NCBI RefSeq assembly: GCF_011030405.1
Contig: NZ_JAAJTJ010000002.1
Span: 310,001-374,000 of the forward strand
Source: Parapedobacter sp. SGR-10
GTDB lineage: Bacteria > Bacteroidota > Bacteroidia > Sphingobacteriales > Sphingobacteriaceae
Reading direction: 5' to 3'
DNA: 64,000 nucleotides
In this document: positions 48,996 through 58,547 of the stretch, in pieces
How positions within the stretch are numbered: position 1 is the first letter of the stretch
How the letters are laid out: the number at the start of each line of letters is the position of its first letter
Program-made: the position numbers and the translations under genes
Notes under the pieces: generated by a model
The model's database searches: none
What the model saw: the letters and a program-made list of their open reading frames with translations, nothing else
What the model was told of the DNA's origin: nothing

Positions 48996-50258
48996 ATGAT
49001 ACAGACTTTCTTCAAATCAGGTTGGGAAAAAGGTTGTGTTTTCCTGCTTACGTTTACGCTTATTTCTTTTTCGTATGCTTGTCAGTCTTCTTCCAGTAGA
49101 GAAAAAAAGGTTGCGCAGGAACGGGGCACCCCTACGGACAATGACGGTCCTATTGTGCCCGGTGCAGATCGGCTTACGGCATACCTGCCGCTATTGGAAG
49201 GTAAGAAAGTAGGCTTGATGGGTAATCAAACATCGATCGTAGGAACTGATAAGGAGCATTTGGTCGATGTTTTGCTTCGAGAAAAGGTGGATATCCAATT
49301 TGCCTTTGCTCCGGAACATGGTTTTCGGGGCGAGATCGAACGCGGGGAGAAAGTGAGTAATGAGGTAGACATAAAAACAGGACTGCCGCTGTTTACCCTT
49401 TATGGAGGAAACGAAAAGCAGGATTCGATCGTGCAATCCATTGATGTCATGATCTTTGATCTACAGGATGTGGGGGCTCGGTTTTATACGTATATCACTT
49501 CGCTTCATCGTGTCATGGAGCTTTGTGCCAAACACTATAAGGAATTGATCGTACTGGACAGACCTAATCCCTGCGGTGATCAGGTGGACGGGCCGGTGCG
49601 AAAGGATGATAAATTCAAGTCCAATGTGTCTTTTCATAAGATTGCAATGGTACATGGGCTGACAGTAGGAGAATTGGCTCAAATGATCAATGGCGAAGGT
49701 TGGCTGGAGCATAGTCGGCAGTGTAAACTGACGGTTATACCGGTGGAAAACTGGGATCATTCTAAGCGCTATGAGCTTCCTATAGTACCCTCTCCGAGTC
49801 TACCTAACCACTTATCTGTGCGTCTTTATTCGTCTTTATGCTTGTTTGAGGCGACGGATTTTTCAGTTGGTCGAGGGACGGATTGGCCGTTTCAGGTGAT
49901 TGGATATCCAAGCCCGGTCTTTGGTGATTTTGAATTTACTCCCGGGGAAAAAAGTGGGATGGCAAAACATGTTGAAGGGAAAGGTTCGGTCAATTATGGA
50001 TTGGATTTAAGAAAATTAAATTCTGATAATCAAAAGTTTACATTAAAATATATTTTGGATTTTTACGATAAGATGCCTGATAAATCGAAGTTTTTTACGC
50101 GTCCGGAATTTTTCGATAAGCTGGCCGGAACGGACGAATTGCGTAAGCAGATTCTGGCCCGAAAGACCGAGGATGAGATTCGTGCGTCTTGGGAACAAGA
50201 CTTGGCGGCCTATAAAGGGATGCGTAAAAAATATCTGCTTTATGCGGATTTTGAGTAA
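48996..50258 (+). CDS. namZ: NamZ-like exo-beta-N-acetylmuramidase (DUF1343) lipoprotein
   Basis: This 420-aa protein has a lipobox (S-Y-A-C29). The DUF1343 body shows V-G-L-M-G-N-Q-T-S, F-A-P-E-H-G-F-R-G, V-L-D-R-P-N-P, P-S-P-S-L-P-N and F-S-V-G-R-G-T-D-W-P-F-Q. Members (NamZ, GH171) release terminal MurNAc from peptidoglycan fragments, acting outside the cytoplasm. The ATG at 48,996 is chosen since M-I-Q-T-F-F opens the signal peptide; 14 more codons upstream are open but lie in the promoter region. MurQ downstream fits MurNAc use. Confidence 0.88.
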   Translation: MIQTFFKSGWEKGCVFLLTFTLISFSYACQSSSSREKKVAQERGTPTDNDGPIVPGADRLTAYLPLLEGKKVGLMGNQTSIVGTDKEHLVDVLLREKVDIQFAFAPEHGFRGEIERGEKVSNEVDIKTGLPLFTLYGGNEKQDSIVQSIDVMIFDLQDVGARFYTYITSLHRVMELCAKHYKELIVLDRPNPCGDQVDGPVRKDDKFKSNVSFHKIAMVHGLTVGELAQMINGEGWLEHSRQCKLTVIPVENWDHSKRYELPIVPSPSLPNHLSVRLYSSLCLFEATDFSVGRGTDWPFQVIGYPSPVFGDFEFTPGEKSGMAKHVEGKGSVNYGLDLRKLNSDNQKFTLKYILDFYDKMPDKSKFFTRPEFFDKLAGTDELRKQILARKTEDEIRASWEQDLAAYKGMRKKYLLYADFE

Positions 50259-50272
50259 ATAAATATTTTTTT

Positions 50273-50291
50273 TGCATTTTTTTGCGTTTTT
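50273..50291 (+). promoter_or_regulatory. Tandem TGCRT motif before susC
   Basis: TGCAT and TGCGT with cores at 50,274 and 50,284 (10-bp step) over a T-run, 118 bp before the SusC gene, in a gap directly after namZ. Confidence 0.58.
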
Positions 50292-50408
50292 CAAAACGAT
50301 TGTCTACCTTAGCATTGTGGTTTTGTGAGTGGTTTGTATAAAACAGTCTAAAAACTGCATGATAAGCTGAATTATGATAGTACATTTTTAATTTCAAAAA
50401 GTTAACGT

Positions 50409-53400
50409 ATGAAAAAAGCTTTGCAATTGCTTTTTGCCTCGTTGTTTACTTTTCATGTGGCCTTGGCTCAGGAGGTCACTGTGAAAGGTAGGGTATCTTC
50501 TGCCGAGGATGGGTCGTCCATAGCGGGCGCTTCCATTCGGATAGAGGGTACAGGTGCTGGAACTTCTTCAGGGGCAAATGGTCAGTACGAAATTCGGGCG
50601 TCGAAAGGTCAGGTTCTGGTGTTTTCGTTTGTTGGAATGGTGTCGACGACGAGAACTGTGGGAGACGAAAGCGTTATAAACGTCGTTTTGGAGTCCGATG
50701 GACAGAGCTTGGACGAGGTTGTCGTGACGGCCTTGGGCATAGAGAGGAACAGAAAGAATCTGACCTATTCTGTTCAGACGGTGTCGGGAGATGATCTGAG
50801 AGCTGCGAACCAAGGAAATATCATCAATGCACTTCAAGGTCAAGTGGCAGGTGCACAGATATCTTCGGCAGGCGGTTCGCCTGGATTGCCCACGGAAATT
50901 ATTCTTCGTGGATCCACGACCTTGTCGGGTGACAACCAACCGCTGATGATAGTGGATGGTATTCGTGTCAATAACTCCTCTTCTAATTTTACGGTCAATC
51001 GTGTGGCGGATATCAACCCCGAAGATATAGAGGATATATCCATATTAAAAGGAGCAGCAGCGGCTGCACTTTATGGTATTGACGCTGCCTCGGGAGCCAT
51101 TATCATTACCACGAAGAAAGGAAAGCAGGGTGTCATCCAGGTAAATGGATCGTATAAGAGCTTTATGGAGACAATGGGGCGGCTACCTCGTCAACAGGCT
51201 ATATACACCACAGGCACAGGTGGTACTTACGATGAGTCGTCTGGTTCGTCCTGGGGTCGAAAGTTCCGATATGATGAGACGATATATAATAATGTAGAGC
51301 GATTTTTCCAAACAGCCTTGACGCATGACGTGAATCTGAATATCAATGGTGGAAGCGAAAATCTTCAATATTATATGTCCGGAGGTTATCGCAATGCAGG
51401 CTCTATGGTTCCGAACACTTTTCAAGACAAGCTTAGCTTCATGATGAAAGGGACTGCCAAGCTGAGTTCGAAGCTGAGTATGACGGCATCGGCCAATTAT
51501 GTTCAGAATAATATACAGGAAGGTTTGGGAGGAGCCTCTGCGGGAGGTTGGATCAACAATATCTTGAGATTTCCTCTGAAATATGATATTTTACGATATG
51601 AATATCCCAATGGTGAGCCTTGGTATGCATATCTGGAGCCAGAAGACGATGGACGGAACGCCCGGATATCGCCGATGTGGGGTGTAATGCGTAACCCGCG
51701 CAACAATAATGTGGATCGATTTACAGTCAATGGATTCTTGGAATACAATCCTCTGGAGTGGTTGAGGCTGTCGTACAGGTTGGGGCAGGATTTTACGGCG
51801 TCAAAGTATAGAACGATCATAACTCCCCGAACTCCCGGAGATTTTTTCGATGGCCGTGTGGCAGAGGTCAACTCCAATTCCAAGTATATTACTTCGACCT
51901 TCAATGCAACGATCAATAAAAAACTGCATGAAGATCTTGGTTTCACACTGTTATTGGGCGCGAATAGTGACTATTTTGAGGCGAGAGGGATCAACTATAC
52001 AGGAGAGGGCCTGTTGATTCCAGATATTTTTTCTCCAAACGTGGTCGATCGTACCGGCCTCACTTTTGGGGAGAGCCTTTCGCGCCGTCAGCGTTATGCT
52101 GTATATGGTGATTTGAGTGTCTCATACAAGGATATCGTCACTTTAGCCATGACAGGGCGTAACGACTGGACTTCAACTTTATCTCCACAGCATAGAAAGT
52201 ATTTTTCGCCTTCTTATTCAGGAAGTCTGGCCTTTTCCGAGCTGTTTGAGGATAACGATCTTTGGTATGGAAAACTGAGGGTGAGTTATGCAAAAGTTGG
52301 GAAAGACGCACCTATTTACAAAACCAATACAAACTTAAGACAGGTTGCAACAGTAGGGGCAGGTTTTGTAGTCGATCCGACTACAGGTGGAAACCAAGAT
52401 TTGAGACCCGAGCGTACTTCTGAGTTTGAGGTGGGGACAGAATTAAGTTTTTTCAAACGTCGGTTGAATATAGATCTGACCTATTATAATCGGGAGAGTA
52501 TCGACATGATTTTGACCACACGGGTGCCTCCTCCTGCAGGGTATATCTTTAAGACTTTCAACTCTGGTTCATTACGTAATAAAGGTGTAGAAGCCTCGGT
52601 AAATGTCATTCCATTTAGAAATGAAAAATTTCTCTGGAGCACGACATTGAATGCCTGGAAAAATACATCCAAAATGTTGCAATTTGTGGGTGATATAGAA
52701 GTATTCCCCTATACGAATGTGCAGCTCAATGCTGGCAAAGCGGGTACGCGGTTGCATGAGCACGTGTTAGGTATTATCGGTACTGATTATAAGCGGACAG
52801 AGGAAGGGTATGTTATCGTAGGCACAGATGGTTATCCCATCGTGGATGATACGGAAAAAACGATCGGCAACAGAGAGCCTGAGTTCAATTTGGGATGGCT
52901 GAACAGATTTAACTATAAGGCTTTTAGCTTATCGTTTATGTGGGACTTCCGTTTTGGGGGAGATATTCTGAATGCCTCTCGCCAAGGGATGATGTCTACA
53001 GGTATAGCGTACGATATCGGTGAATGGCGCGATAAGGAGTTTGTGTTCAATGGCGTCGTAGCGCAGGAAGATGGTTCGTATGTCAAAAATGAAAAGCAGG
53101 TTGTATTGGACTACAGCTATTTTGCCAACAACTACTATCAAGTAGGAACCAATTTTGTGGAAAAAGTGAATTGGGCACGTATCCGATACATTACGCTAGG
53201 GTATTCTTTGCCCGATTTCATCGCCCAAAAGGTGCGTGTAAAACGGTTGGGGCTGGAGCTTTCGGCACAGAACCCATTGATTTTCACCAATTATTCGGGC
53301 GGTGACCCGGAGGTGAATAGTGCCGGACCCAATGCGGGAGGCACCGGAGCCAGTTCGATGGGAGTGGACAATGGAGCCATACCATTGCCGCGGGCATTTT

Positions 53401-53426
53401 CATTAGGTTTAAATATTTCATTATAG
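50409..53426 (+). CDS. SusC/RagA-family TonB-dependent transporter (peptidoglycan-sugar locus)
   Basis: This 1005-aa protein has a signal peptide (ends A-L-A-Q), a CarboxypepD_reg domain (22-100), the TonB box-like D-E-V-V-V-T-A-L-G, a plug with L-Q-G-Q-V-A-G-A-Q-I and D-I-E-D-I-S-I-L-K-G-A-A-A-A-A-L-Y-G, and a barrel ending with L-N-I-S-L. It partners the next SusD-like protein. Its neighbours (NamZ, GH18, MurQ, symporter) suggest import of glycan-strand fragments, but this is inference. Confidence 0.94.
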   Translation: MKKALQLLFASLFTFHVALAQEVTVKGRVSSAEDGSSIAGASIRIEGTGAGTSSGANGQYEIRASKGQVLVFSFVGMVSTTRTVGDESVINVVLESDGQSLDEVVVTALGIERNRKNLTYSVQTVSGDDLRAANQGNIINALQGQVAGAQISSAGGSPGLPTEIILRGSTTLSGDNQPLMIVDGIRVNNSSSNFTVNRVADINPEDIEDISILKGAAAAALYGIDAASGAIIITTKKGKQGVIQVNGSYKSFMETMGRLPRQQAIYTTGTGGTYDESSGSSWGRKFRYDETIYNNVERFFQTALTHDVNLNINGGSENLQYYMSGGYRNAGSMVPNTFQDKLSFMMKGTAKLSSKLSMTASANYVQNNIQEGLGGASAGGWINNILRFPLKYDILRYEYPNGEPWYAYLEPEDDGRNARISPMWGVMRNPRNNNVDRFTVNGFLEYNPLEWLRLSYRLGQDFTASKYRTIITPRTPGDFFDGRVAEVNSNSKYITSTFNATINKKLHEDLGFTLLLGANSDYFEARGINYTGEGLLIPDIFSPNVVDRTGLTFGESLSRRQRYAVYGDLSVSYKDIVTLAMTGRNDWTSTLSPQHRKYFSPSYSGSLAFSELFEDNDLWYGKLRVSYAKVGKDAPIYKTNTNLRQVATVGAGFVVDPTTGGNQDLRPERTSEFEVGTELSFFKRRLNIDLTYYNRESIDMILTTRVPPPAGYIFKTFNSGSLRNKGVEASVNVIPFRNEKFLWSTTLNAWKNTSKMLQFVGDIEVFPYTNVQLNAGKAGTRLHEHVLGIIGTDYKRTEEGYVIVGTDGYPIVDDTEKTIGNREPEFNLGWLNRFNYKAFSLSFMWDFRFGGDILNASRQGMMSTGIAYDIGEWRDKEFVFNGVVAQEDGSYVKNEKQVVLDYSYFANNYYQVGTNFVEKVNWARIRYITLGYSLPDFIAQKVRVKRLGLELSAQNPLIFTNYSGGDPEVNSAGPNAGGTGASSMGVDNGAIPLPRAFSLGLNISL

Positions 53427-53431
53427 GAATT

Positions 53432-54973
53432 ATGAAAAGATTGGTTAAGATTATATGTACACTACTAGGGATTATAGCCATTACTTCATGTAATGACTTG
53501 GACCTGAATTATAACCCGGTCCAGCCGGTGACAGCACCTTCGCCCCTACGTCTACCTGCCATTCAGGCCAATTTGGCCTATTCACTCTATTCGCAGGCTC
53601 GGTTTGCGTCGTTCCATAGTTATTACCTGACGACCAGAACAGGGAATAGCAATGCACAGACAGATACCTGGAATTATAATAATATCACCCGTATGGGAGC
53701 GTGGCGTTGGCATTATTTTGATGTAAGTGCCAACATAGCCTCCAAAGATGGAATATTGATAAGAGCCGAACAGGATGGGGACAATAACTATACGGGAGTC
53801 GGAAAGATATTGCTGGCTTTTAGTTTCCTGACCGCGACAGATGTGTTCGGAGATATGCCATTTTCCGAAGCTTTTACAGATATCATGAATCCTGTGTATG
53901 ACTCGCAAGAGACGGTATATCAAGGAGTCGAAAGACTGCTGGACGAGGGGATCAACGAGCTCAGAAATGTGAACCCTACTGCACGGAGTATGAACGCTTC
54001 CTCGGATTTGATATATGCGGGAGATTACAATAAATGGATATCTTTTGCGGAGGCTGTCAGGGCCCGGTTGAAATTGCATACAGCCAGTTTTACAGCCAAT
54101 GGATATACAGATTTGTTGGCCTCTGTCAATACCGCTTTGGCTGGTTTTGAAGATGCGATGTTTAGATATCCCGAAGAATCCTCTTCATTGTGGGAGAAAA
54201 ATCTATGGGGAGAGACGAGGCCCAATCCGGAATGGCAGTTTGCGGATATCCGCAACGACTTGGCCAACACGTTGCCAACCGACGTACTGATGAATGCACT
54301 GACTGTGGACGAAGCTACGAATACTTTCGATCCGAGACTGTACAAATTGACTACTCCCGGAGCGAACAACAAATATCTGGGAGCTCAAATGTCAGTAGGC
54401 TTGCATTCTTCAAATACAAATCTGCCAAGTGGTACGACATATCAGGATTTTGCTAACCTCTACAACGGCTACTGGACAGCGGATAACTCCCCTTATCCAT
54501 ACATGATCAAAGAAGAATTGTACTTTATGAAAGCCGAAGCGTTGTTCTATCTGGAACGATATGGAGAGGCTTTGATTGCTTACCAACAAGGAATTGAACA
54601 CAATTGCCAAAGATTGGGTGTCGAGCCGGGATTGATTACCAACTTTATGGGATCAGCCAAAGTTGTCCAATCCGCTGAAAATCTAAAAATATCTGATATC
54701 ATGATGCAAAAATGGCTGGCTTTGTATCTCCAGGCCGAGACGTGGGTAGATATGCGTCGCTATGGATATGGTACACACGCTTATCCGGACCTGTATTATC
54801 CTCGATTTGCATTGGCCGAATGGGGAGGACGGTATATCCAACGGTTTATATACGATCCGCAGACGGAATATGTGTATAATCCAAAAGAGATTGCGCGCCT
54901 TGGTGCAGGAGCTAGAGATTGGGCATTCAAAGAAGTTTGGTGGGCCGAAAAATCGACGTTGAAAAACCCTTAA
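53432..54973 (+). CDS. SusD-like outer-membrane lipoprotein
   Basis: This 513-aa protein has a lipobox (I-T-S-C20-N-D). The SusD-like_2/RagB-type helical fold shows I-L-L-A-F-S-F-L-T-A-T-D-V-F-G-D-M-P, A-E-A-V-R-A-R-L-K-L, and Y-F-M-K-A-E-A-L-F-Y-L. It sits 5 bp after susC, so the pair is translated together. It is shorter in sequence likeness to the alginate SusD, as expected for another substrate. Confidence 0.92.
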   Translation: MKRLVKIICTLLGIIAITSCNDLDLNYNPVQPVTAPSPLRLPAIQANLAYSLYSQARFASFHSYYLTTRTGNSNAQTDTWNYNNITRMGAWRWHYFDVSANIASKDGILIRAEQDGDNNYTGVGKILLAFSFLTATDVFGDMPFSEAFTDIMNPVYDSQETVYQGVERLLDEGINELRNVNPTARSMNASSDLIYAGDYNKWISFAEAVRARLKLHTASFTANGYTDLLASVNTALAGFEDAMFRYPEESSSLWEKNLWGETRPNPEWQFADIRNDLANTLPTDVLMNALTVDEATNTFDPRLYKLTTPGANNKYLGAQMSVGLHSSNTNLPSGTTYQDFANLYNGYWTADNSPYPYMIKEELYFMKAEALFYLERYGEALIAYQQGIEHNCQRLGVEPGLITNFMGSAKVVQSAENLKISDIMMQKWLALYLQAETWVDMRRYGYGTHAYPDLYYPRFALAEWGGRYIQRFIYDPQTEYVYNPKEIARLGAGARDWAFKEVWWAEKSTLKNP

Positions 54974-54984
54974 TTGTAGATCAT

Positions 54985-55770
54985 ATGAAAAAGTATATAA
55001 AATATATATATGGTATTGTCACCTTGCTCGTTATCGTGGCATGTGAGAAAAACGATCCGATTACAGAACTGGGCGTGACCAATGGACAGTATGCGGCACA
55101 GTTGAGGGTAACGTATAACAATACAAGACCTGCTATAGGGGATACTTTAATCATTACGGCCTCCACTTGGCAACGGGATGATAAATACAGCAAGGTAGTA
55201 TTTTATGAAACCATTTTTGAAACATTTGGGCTGAAGTTTTCTTTGGAAAATGGGACAGTCATTAATACAAAAGAAGTTGAAGTCAATGATATCACATTCC
55301 CCACTTTGCTCATCACGGATACGGTCAAAAACAAATCCGTACTCCGTACGATAGATGCTTCCGAGATGGATAGCCATTGGGTGACTGTTTCGAATAGTTA
55401 TGCGATTCGTGAAGAGTATATCTTCAAGAAAATAGATGGAGATTATCCCAATAATAGTGAGTTGGTCGATAAATTGACTGCCGTGGAGTTTGATATCGTA
55501 AAAAGTGTATTGGCGTATGGTATTACGCGGGATGATTATCTGGCACTGTTTCCAGATGCCCCCTCGTCGCATTTTACAACTGGAGGTACATATGTGCTCA
55601 CGCAGGAAGGTATTAATAATCTGAAGGCTAATCTGTCTAAAGCTATGTTGTTGCCCCTTATCTCTCAATTGGAGAAAACAGGAAGTTATAGTATACGAAT
55701 CGATGTTGATGCAATTACTCCGACAGGTGCTACTACGTCGACAACGCGAACCTTTGACAATAATATATAG
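54985..55770 (+). CDS. Lipoprotein of unknown function after susD
   Basis: This 261-aa protein has a lipobox V-A-C18-E. The mature part is beta-rich with no recognised domain. The ATG at 54,985 opens M-K-K-Y-I-K; upstream in-frame codons overlap SusD and are not used. The start lies 11 bp after the susD stop and its end is 3 bp before the PKD-protein gene. Position suggests a surface glycan-binding lipoprotein (SusE-like). Confidence 0.72.
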   Translation: MKKYIKYIYGIVTLLVIVACEKNDPITELGVTNGQYAAQLRVTYNNTRPAIGDTLIITASTWQRDDKYSKVVFYETIFETFGLKFSLENGTVINTKEVEVNDITFPTLLITDTVKNKSVLRTIDASEMDSHWVTVSNSYAIREEYIFKKIDGDYPNNSELVDKLTAVEFDIVKSVLAYGITRDDYLALFPDAPSSHFTTGGTYVLTQEGINNLKANLSKAMLLPLISQLEKTGSYSIRIDVDAITPTGATTSTTRTFDNNI

Positions 55771-55773
55771 GTT

Positions 55774-57390
55774 ATGAAAAGATTAAGATTATTTTGTTTG
55801 TTTGTCACAGGTCTTTTTATCGTGGCATGCTCGAAAAATGAAATTACCGGTATAGGCCAGCAAGGTGATTATATCGCCAATTTTGACTTTCCTATATATG
55901 ATATATATGCACCAGGAAAGGTGGTCATCACCAATAGGTCAAAGAACGCAGACAAGTTTTTGTGGGAATATGAAGGAGGAAAAACAATTGTCGGTCAGGA
56001 CACATTAGCTATTTCTACCTCAGAAAAGATGTCGCCGGATACTATATTTTACGAATTGCCGGGACAGTATAATGTCAAATTGACGACTTGGAAAGGCAGT
56101 GAGCAAAAAACGATCTCAAAGACCATCACGGTTGAAAAACAACAGCCAACGATTGTCGTTCCGGAAAATATCGGTATTCTGCTCGAAGTAACATTTTCAG
56201 CCAGGGTATTCAAGTTTCCGGGAGGTAGCGTAACCTATTCTTGGGATTTTGGAGAAGCAGGTACTTCGACAGAGGCTACGCCGAAAGTCACTTTTATGAC
56301 AGAGGGTGTCCATCTTGTCAAATTGACGATCAATGATGGTGAGGAAGAACTGTCGACAGAGGTCGAAGTGAATGTTCAAGGAGAATTGGCAAAGACGATA
56401 TACTTTACAGATGCCTTTACACGACGCATTTATCGGTATAAGTTGACAACAATGACTGCATCGCAAGTCGAATGGATTGGAGCGACCACAGGCTACAATG
56501 CGTTAGGACTATCTGTGAAAGGGAATAAGTTGTACCTGTCCGAGACAGGCTTTGGTACAAGGTTCTCCAGTGGGGATGCCGCTGTTGCTGATGGGGTACT
56601 GAAATCTTATAATTTGGATGGAACAGGTGAAAATATCATAACCAGACCTGTGGCGACATCATTAGATTATCGTGATGATCCTTGGATGCATACAGTAGAC
56701 AAATACGGTAATATCTGGTGGACCTGTAGAAACTGGGGAGTGAGAGTCTTGAATGCATCGTCTTCTGAGGCTGCCTATCCGGGTATAAAGTTCAATATCA
56801 ATGCTACAATAGCTGGAGAGGCTATTAACACATACTTCCCTTCGGATATCAAAGAGGTAGGTGAACAAATATGGGTATCCTATGCAGGTACAACAGGCAA
56901 AGGTATTTATAGATACGATTATGATGGGACGTATAAAGACAAGTTTACCACAGCTATCCAAAGTCATGCTATCCGCACGTTTGCGGTCGATCATGTGAAC
57001 GGGCATATCTACTTTGCGACAAACAGATCTGATGCAGGTAGACCGGTAGGTGTATACAGAGCAAATATAGATGGTTCGAACATTGTTGCGATTGATAACG
57101 GCTCAAGCATGCAGATAGGAGCCGGAGGATATAGCAATCAAGGTGCAGACGGCGAATATATCTATATTACAAATATGGATATAGATGTGGATGAAAATGG
57201 CCAAGGTTACCTCTACTATGGTTATAGGGCCAATACAGATATCAATGGTAGCGGAAATCCGCCAACCTTGGGAAGTTCTGCCGCAAATTCGGGCGTCAAA
57301 CGGTATAAACTGGATGGCTCGGAGAGTGCAGAATTTTTATTCAAAGGTTATGCGCCTTATGGTTTGGCCATTGATCAGATTAAACGTTAG
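55774..57390 (+). CDS. PKD-domain lipoprotein with a beta-propeller-like C-terminus
   Basis: This 538-aa protein has a lipobox V-A-C19-S-K-N and two Ig-like/PKD modules (about 30-120 and 130-210; Y-S-W-D-F-G-E-A-G-T-S-T marks the PKD fold). The second half has repeated blades (G-Y-N-A-L-G-L-S-V-K-G-N-K-L-Y-L, D-G-T-Y-K-D-K, I-Y-R-Y-D-Y-D-G) like NHL/SMP-30 propellers. It is probably surface-exposed and binds glycan or protein. Gene neighbours place it in the same unit. Confidence 0.78.
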   Translation: MKRLRLFCLFVTGLFIVACSKNEITGIGQQGDYIANFDFPIYDIYAPGKVVITNRSKNADKFLWEYEGGKTIVGQDTLAISTSEKMSPDTIFYELPGQYNVKLTTWKGSEQKTISKTITVEKQQPTIVVPENIGILLEVTFSARVFKFPGGSVTYSWDFGEAGTSTEATPKVTFMTEGVHLVKLTINDGEEELSTEVEVNVQGELAKTIYFTDAFTRRIYRYKLTTMTASQVEWIGATTGYNALGLSVKGNKLYLSETGFGTRFSSGDAAVADGVLKSYNLDGTGENIITRPVATSLDYRDDPWMHTVDKYGNIWWTCRNWGVRVLNASSSEAAYPGIKFNINATIAGEAINTYFPSDIKEVGEQIWVSYAGTTGKGIYRYDYDGTYKDKFTTAIQSHAIRTFAVDHVNGHIYFATNRSDAGRPVGVYRANIDGSNIVAIDNGSSMQIGAGGYSNQGADGEYIYITNMDIDVDENGQGYLYYGYRANTDINGSGNPPTLGSSAANSGVKRYKLDGSESAEFLFKGYAPYGLAIDQIKR

Positions 57391-57401
57391 AAAATGGCTA
57401 T

Positions 57402-57424
57402 GGGTTCTGCCTAACGCAGAACCC
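57402..57424 (+). repeat. Hairpin between PKD lipoprotein and GH18 genes
   Basis: Nine-bp arms gggttctgc/gcagaaccc with loop ctaac, after which only ttccc follows. It lies 12 bp after the PKD gene stop and 30 bp before the GH18 ATG. It may moderate read-through. Confidence 0.6.
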
Positions 57425-57454
57425 TTCCCAGACTTGAATGAAAAAACAAAACTT

Positions 57455-58486
57455 ATGAAGAGATTTTTAGTTTTATGTATTTCGCCCCTTGTACTATTTA
57501 CTTCTTGTGAGAAAGAGGTAATATGGGTACCTGATGGGTACGGCGCCTCGGAGGTAAAGAAACCCGAGGGCGAATATGTATCGGATCAATCGTTTAAGCG
57601 CGTAGCGTATGCATATCACAATAATGCTATAGCCAATTTTGATACCACAAAGTTGGATTATGTGACACATTTGCATTTTGCGTTTCTGAATCCACATGCA
57701 GATGCCAATGGAAACTTTGCCGCACTGACGAATCAAAACAATTTTGAGGCTTTGAACAAGTTAGCTCGATCCAAGGGTGTAAAAACCGCTATTTCTTTGT
57801 CCGGCAGTGAGAATATCTTTCGGACTATTGCTGCAAATGAAAATACCAGAAAGGTGTTTGTAAAAAATATTGTTGATTTTGCCGTAAGGTATCAATTGGA
57901 TGGTGTGGATATTGATTGGGAATACCCACGTTCTAACTATGGGAATGATGTTACCTTTGAAGTTTTCATGAACGAGCTTTCAGCAGAGCTTCATTCGTGG
58001 CATAAATATCTGAGTATGGCGGTCACTGCAGGATTGTTTGCCGGCACTGTAAAAGAGGGTATTACGAAAGGAGCTATCGACGCTTGTGACTTTGTGAACC
58101 TCATGGCTTATGATGGAATCGGAACAGACCCCAATAATCTGAACCATCACTCTTCGTATTATATGGCCAATCGAGTGTTAGATATTTGGTTAAATGATAA
58201 GCAGCTCCCTGCGGAGAAGGCTGTCTTGGGTATCCCCTTGTATGGGAAATCGGCCGCGAATGCTTCCGCTACATTTGCTAGTTTAATAAGCAGTGGAGCT
58301 GATCCGCATGCGGATGAATTTACAAATACCTCTGATGTCACATTCTATTATAATGGTATCAATACGATACAAGCAAAGACAGAATTGGCAAAAACCAAGG
58401 GCAACGGGGTGATGTTTTGGGAGTATAATCAAGATGTAAAGGGAGCCAACTCCTTAATGAAAGCTGCATACGAAGTGTCAAAATGA
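57455..58486 (+). CDS. GH18-family glycoside hydrolase lipoprotein
   Basis: This 343-aa protein has a lipobox F-T-S-C18-E and one GH18 barrel with the catalytic D149-G-V-D-I-D154-W-E156 motif, where E156 is the acid. Y-D at the centre of L-M-A-Y-D-G and the G-V-M-F-W-E end block are typical. The family includes chitinases and endo-beta-N-acetylglucosaminidases, so cleavage next to GlcNAc of peptidoglycan strands is possible here. The ATG at 57,455 is used; an open frame from 57,185 overlaps the PKD gene in another frame and is not coding. Confidence 0.88.
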   Translation: MKRFLVLCISPLVLFTSCEKEVIWVPDGYGASEVKKPEGEYVSDQSFKRVAYAYHNNAIANFDTTKLDYVTHLHFAFLNPHADANGNFAALTNQNNFEALNKLARSKGVKTAISLSGSENIFRTIAANENTRKVFVKNIVDFAVRYQLDGVDIDWEYPRSNYGNDVTFEVFMNELSAELHSWHKYLSMAVTAGLFAGTVKEGITKGAIDACDFVNLMAYDGIGTDPNNLNHHSSYYMANRVLDIWLNDKQLPAEKAVLGIPLYGKSAANASATFASLISSGADPHADEFTNTSDVTFYYNGINTIQAKTELAKTKGNGVMFWEYNQDVKGANSLMKAAYEVSK

Positions 58487-58547
58487 GTTTTTACCAATAG
58501 AGAGGTCGCTTTTATAGGAACAAAGGAAAGAGGCTGTTCGGAAATTG

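Noticed and set aside
57185..57454. Extended 433-aa reading frame for the GH18 gene
   Set aside because: The upstream part overlaps the PKD lipoprotein gene in another frame; the lipoprotein signal peptide starts at 57,455.
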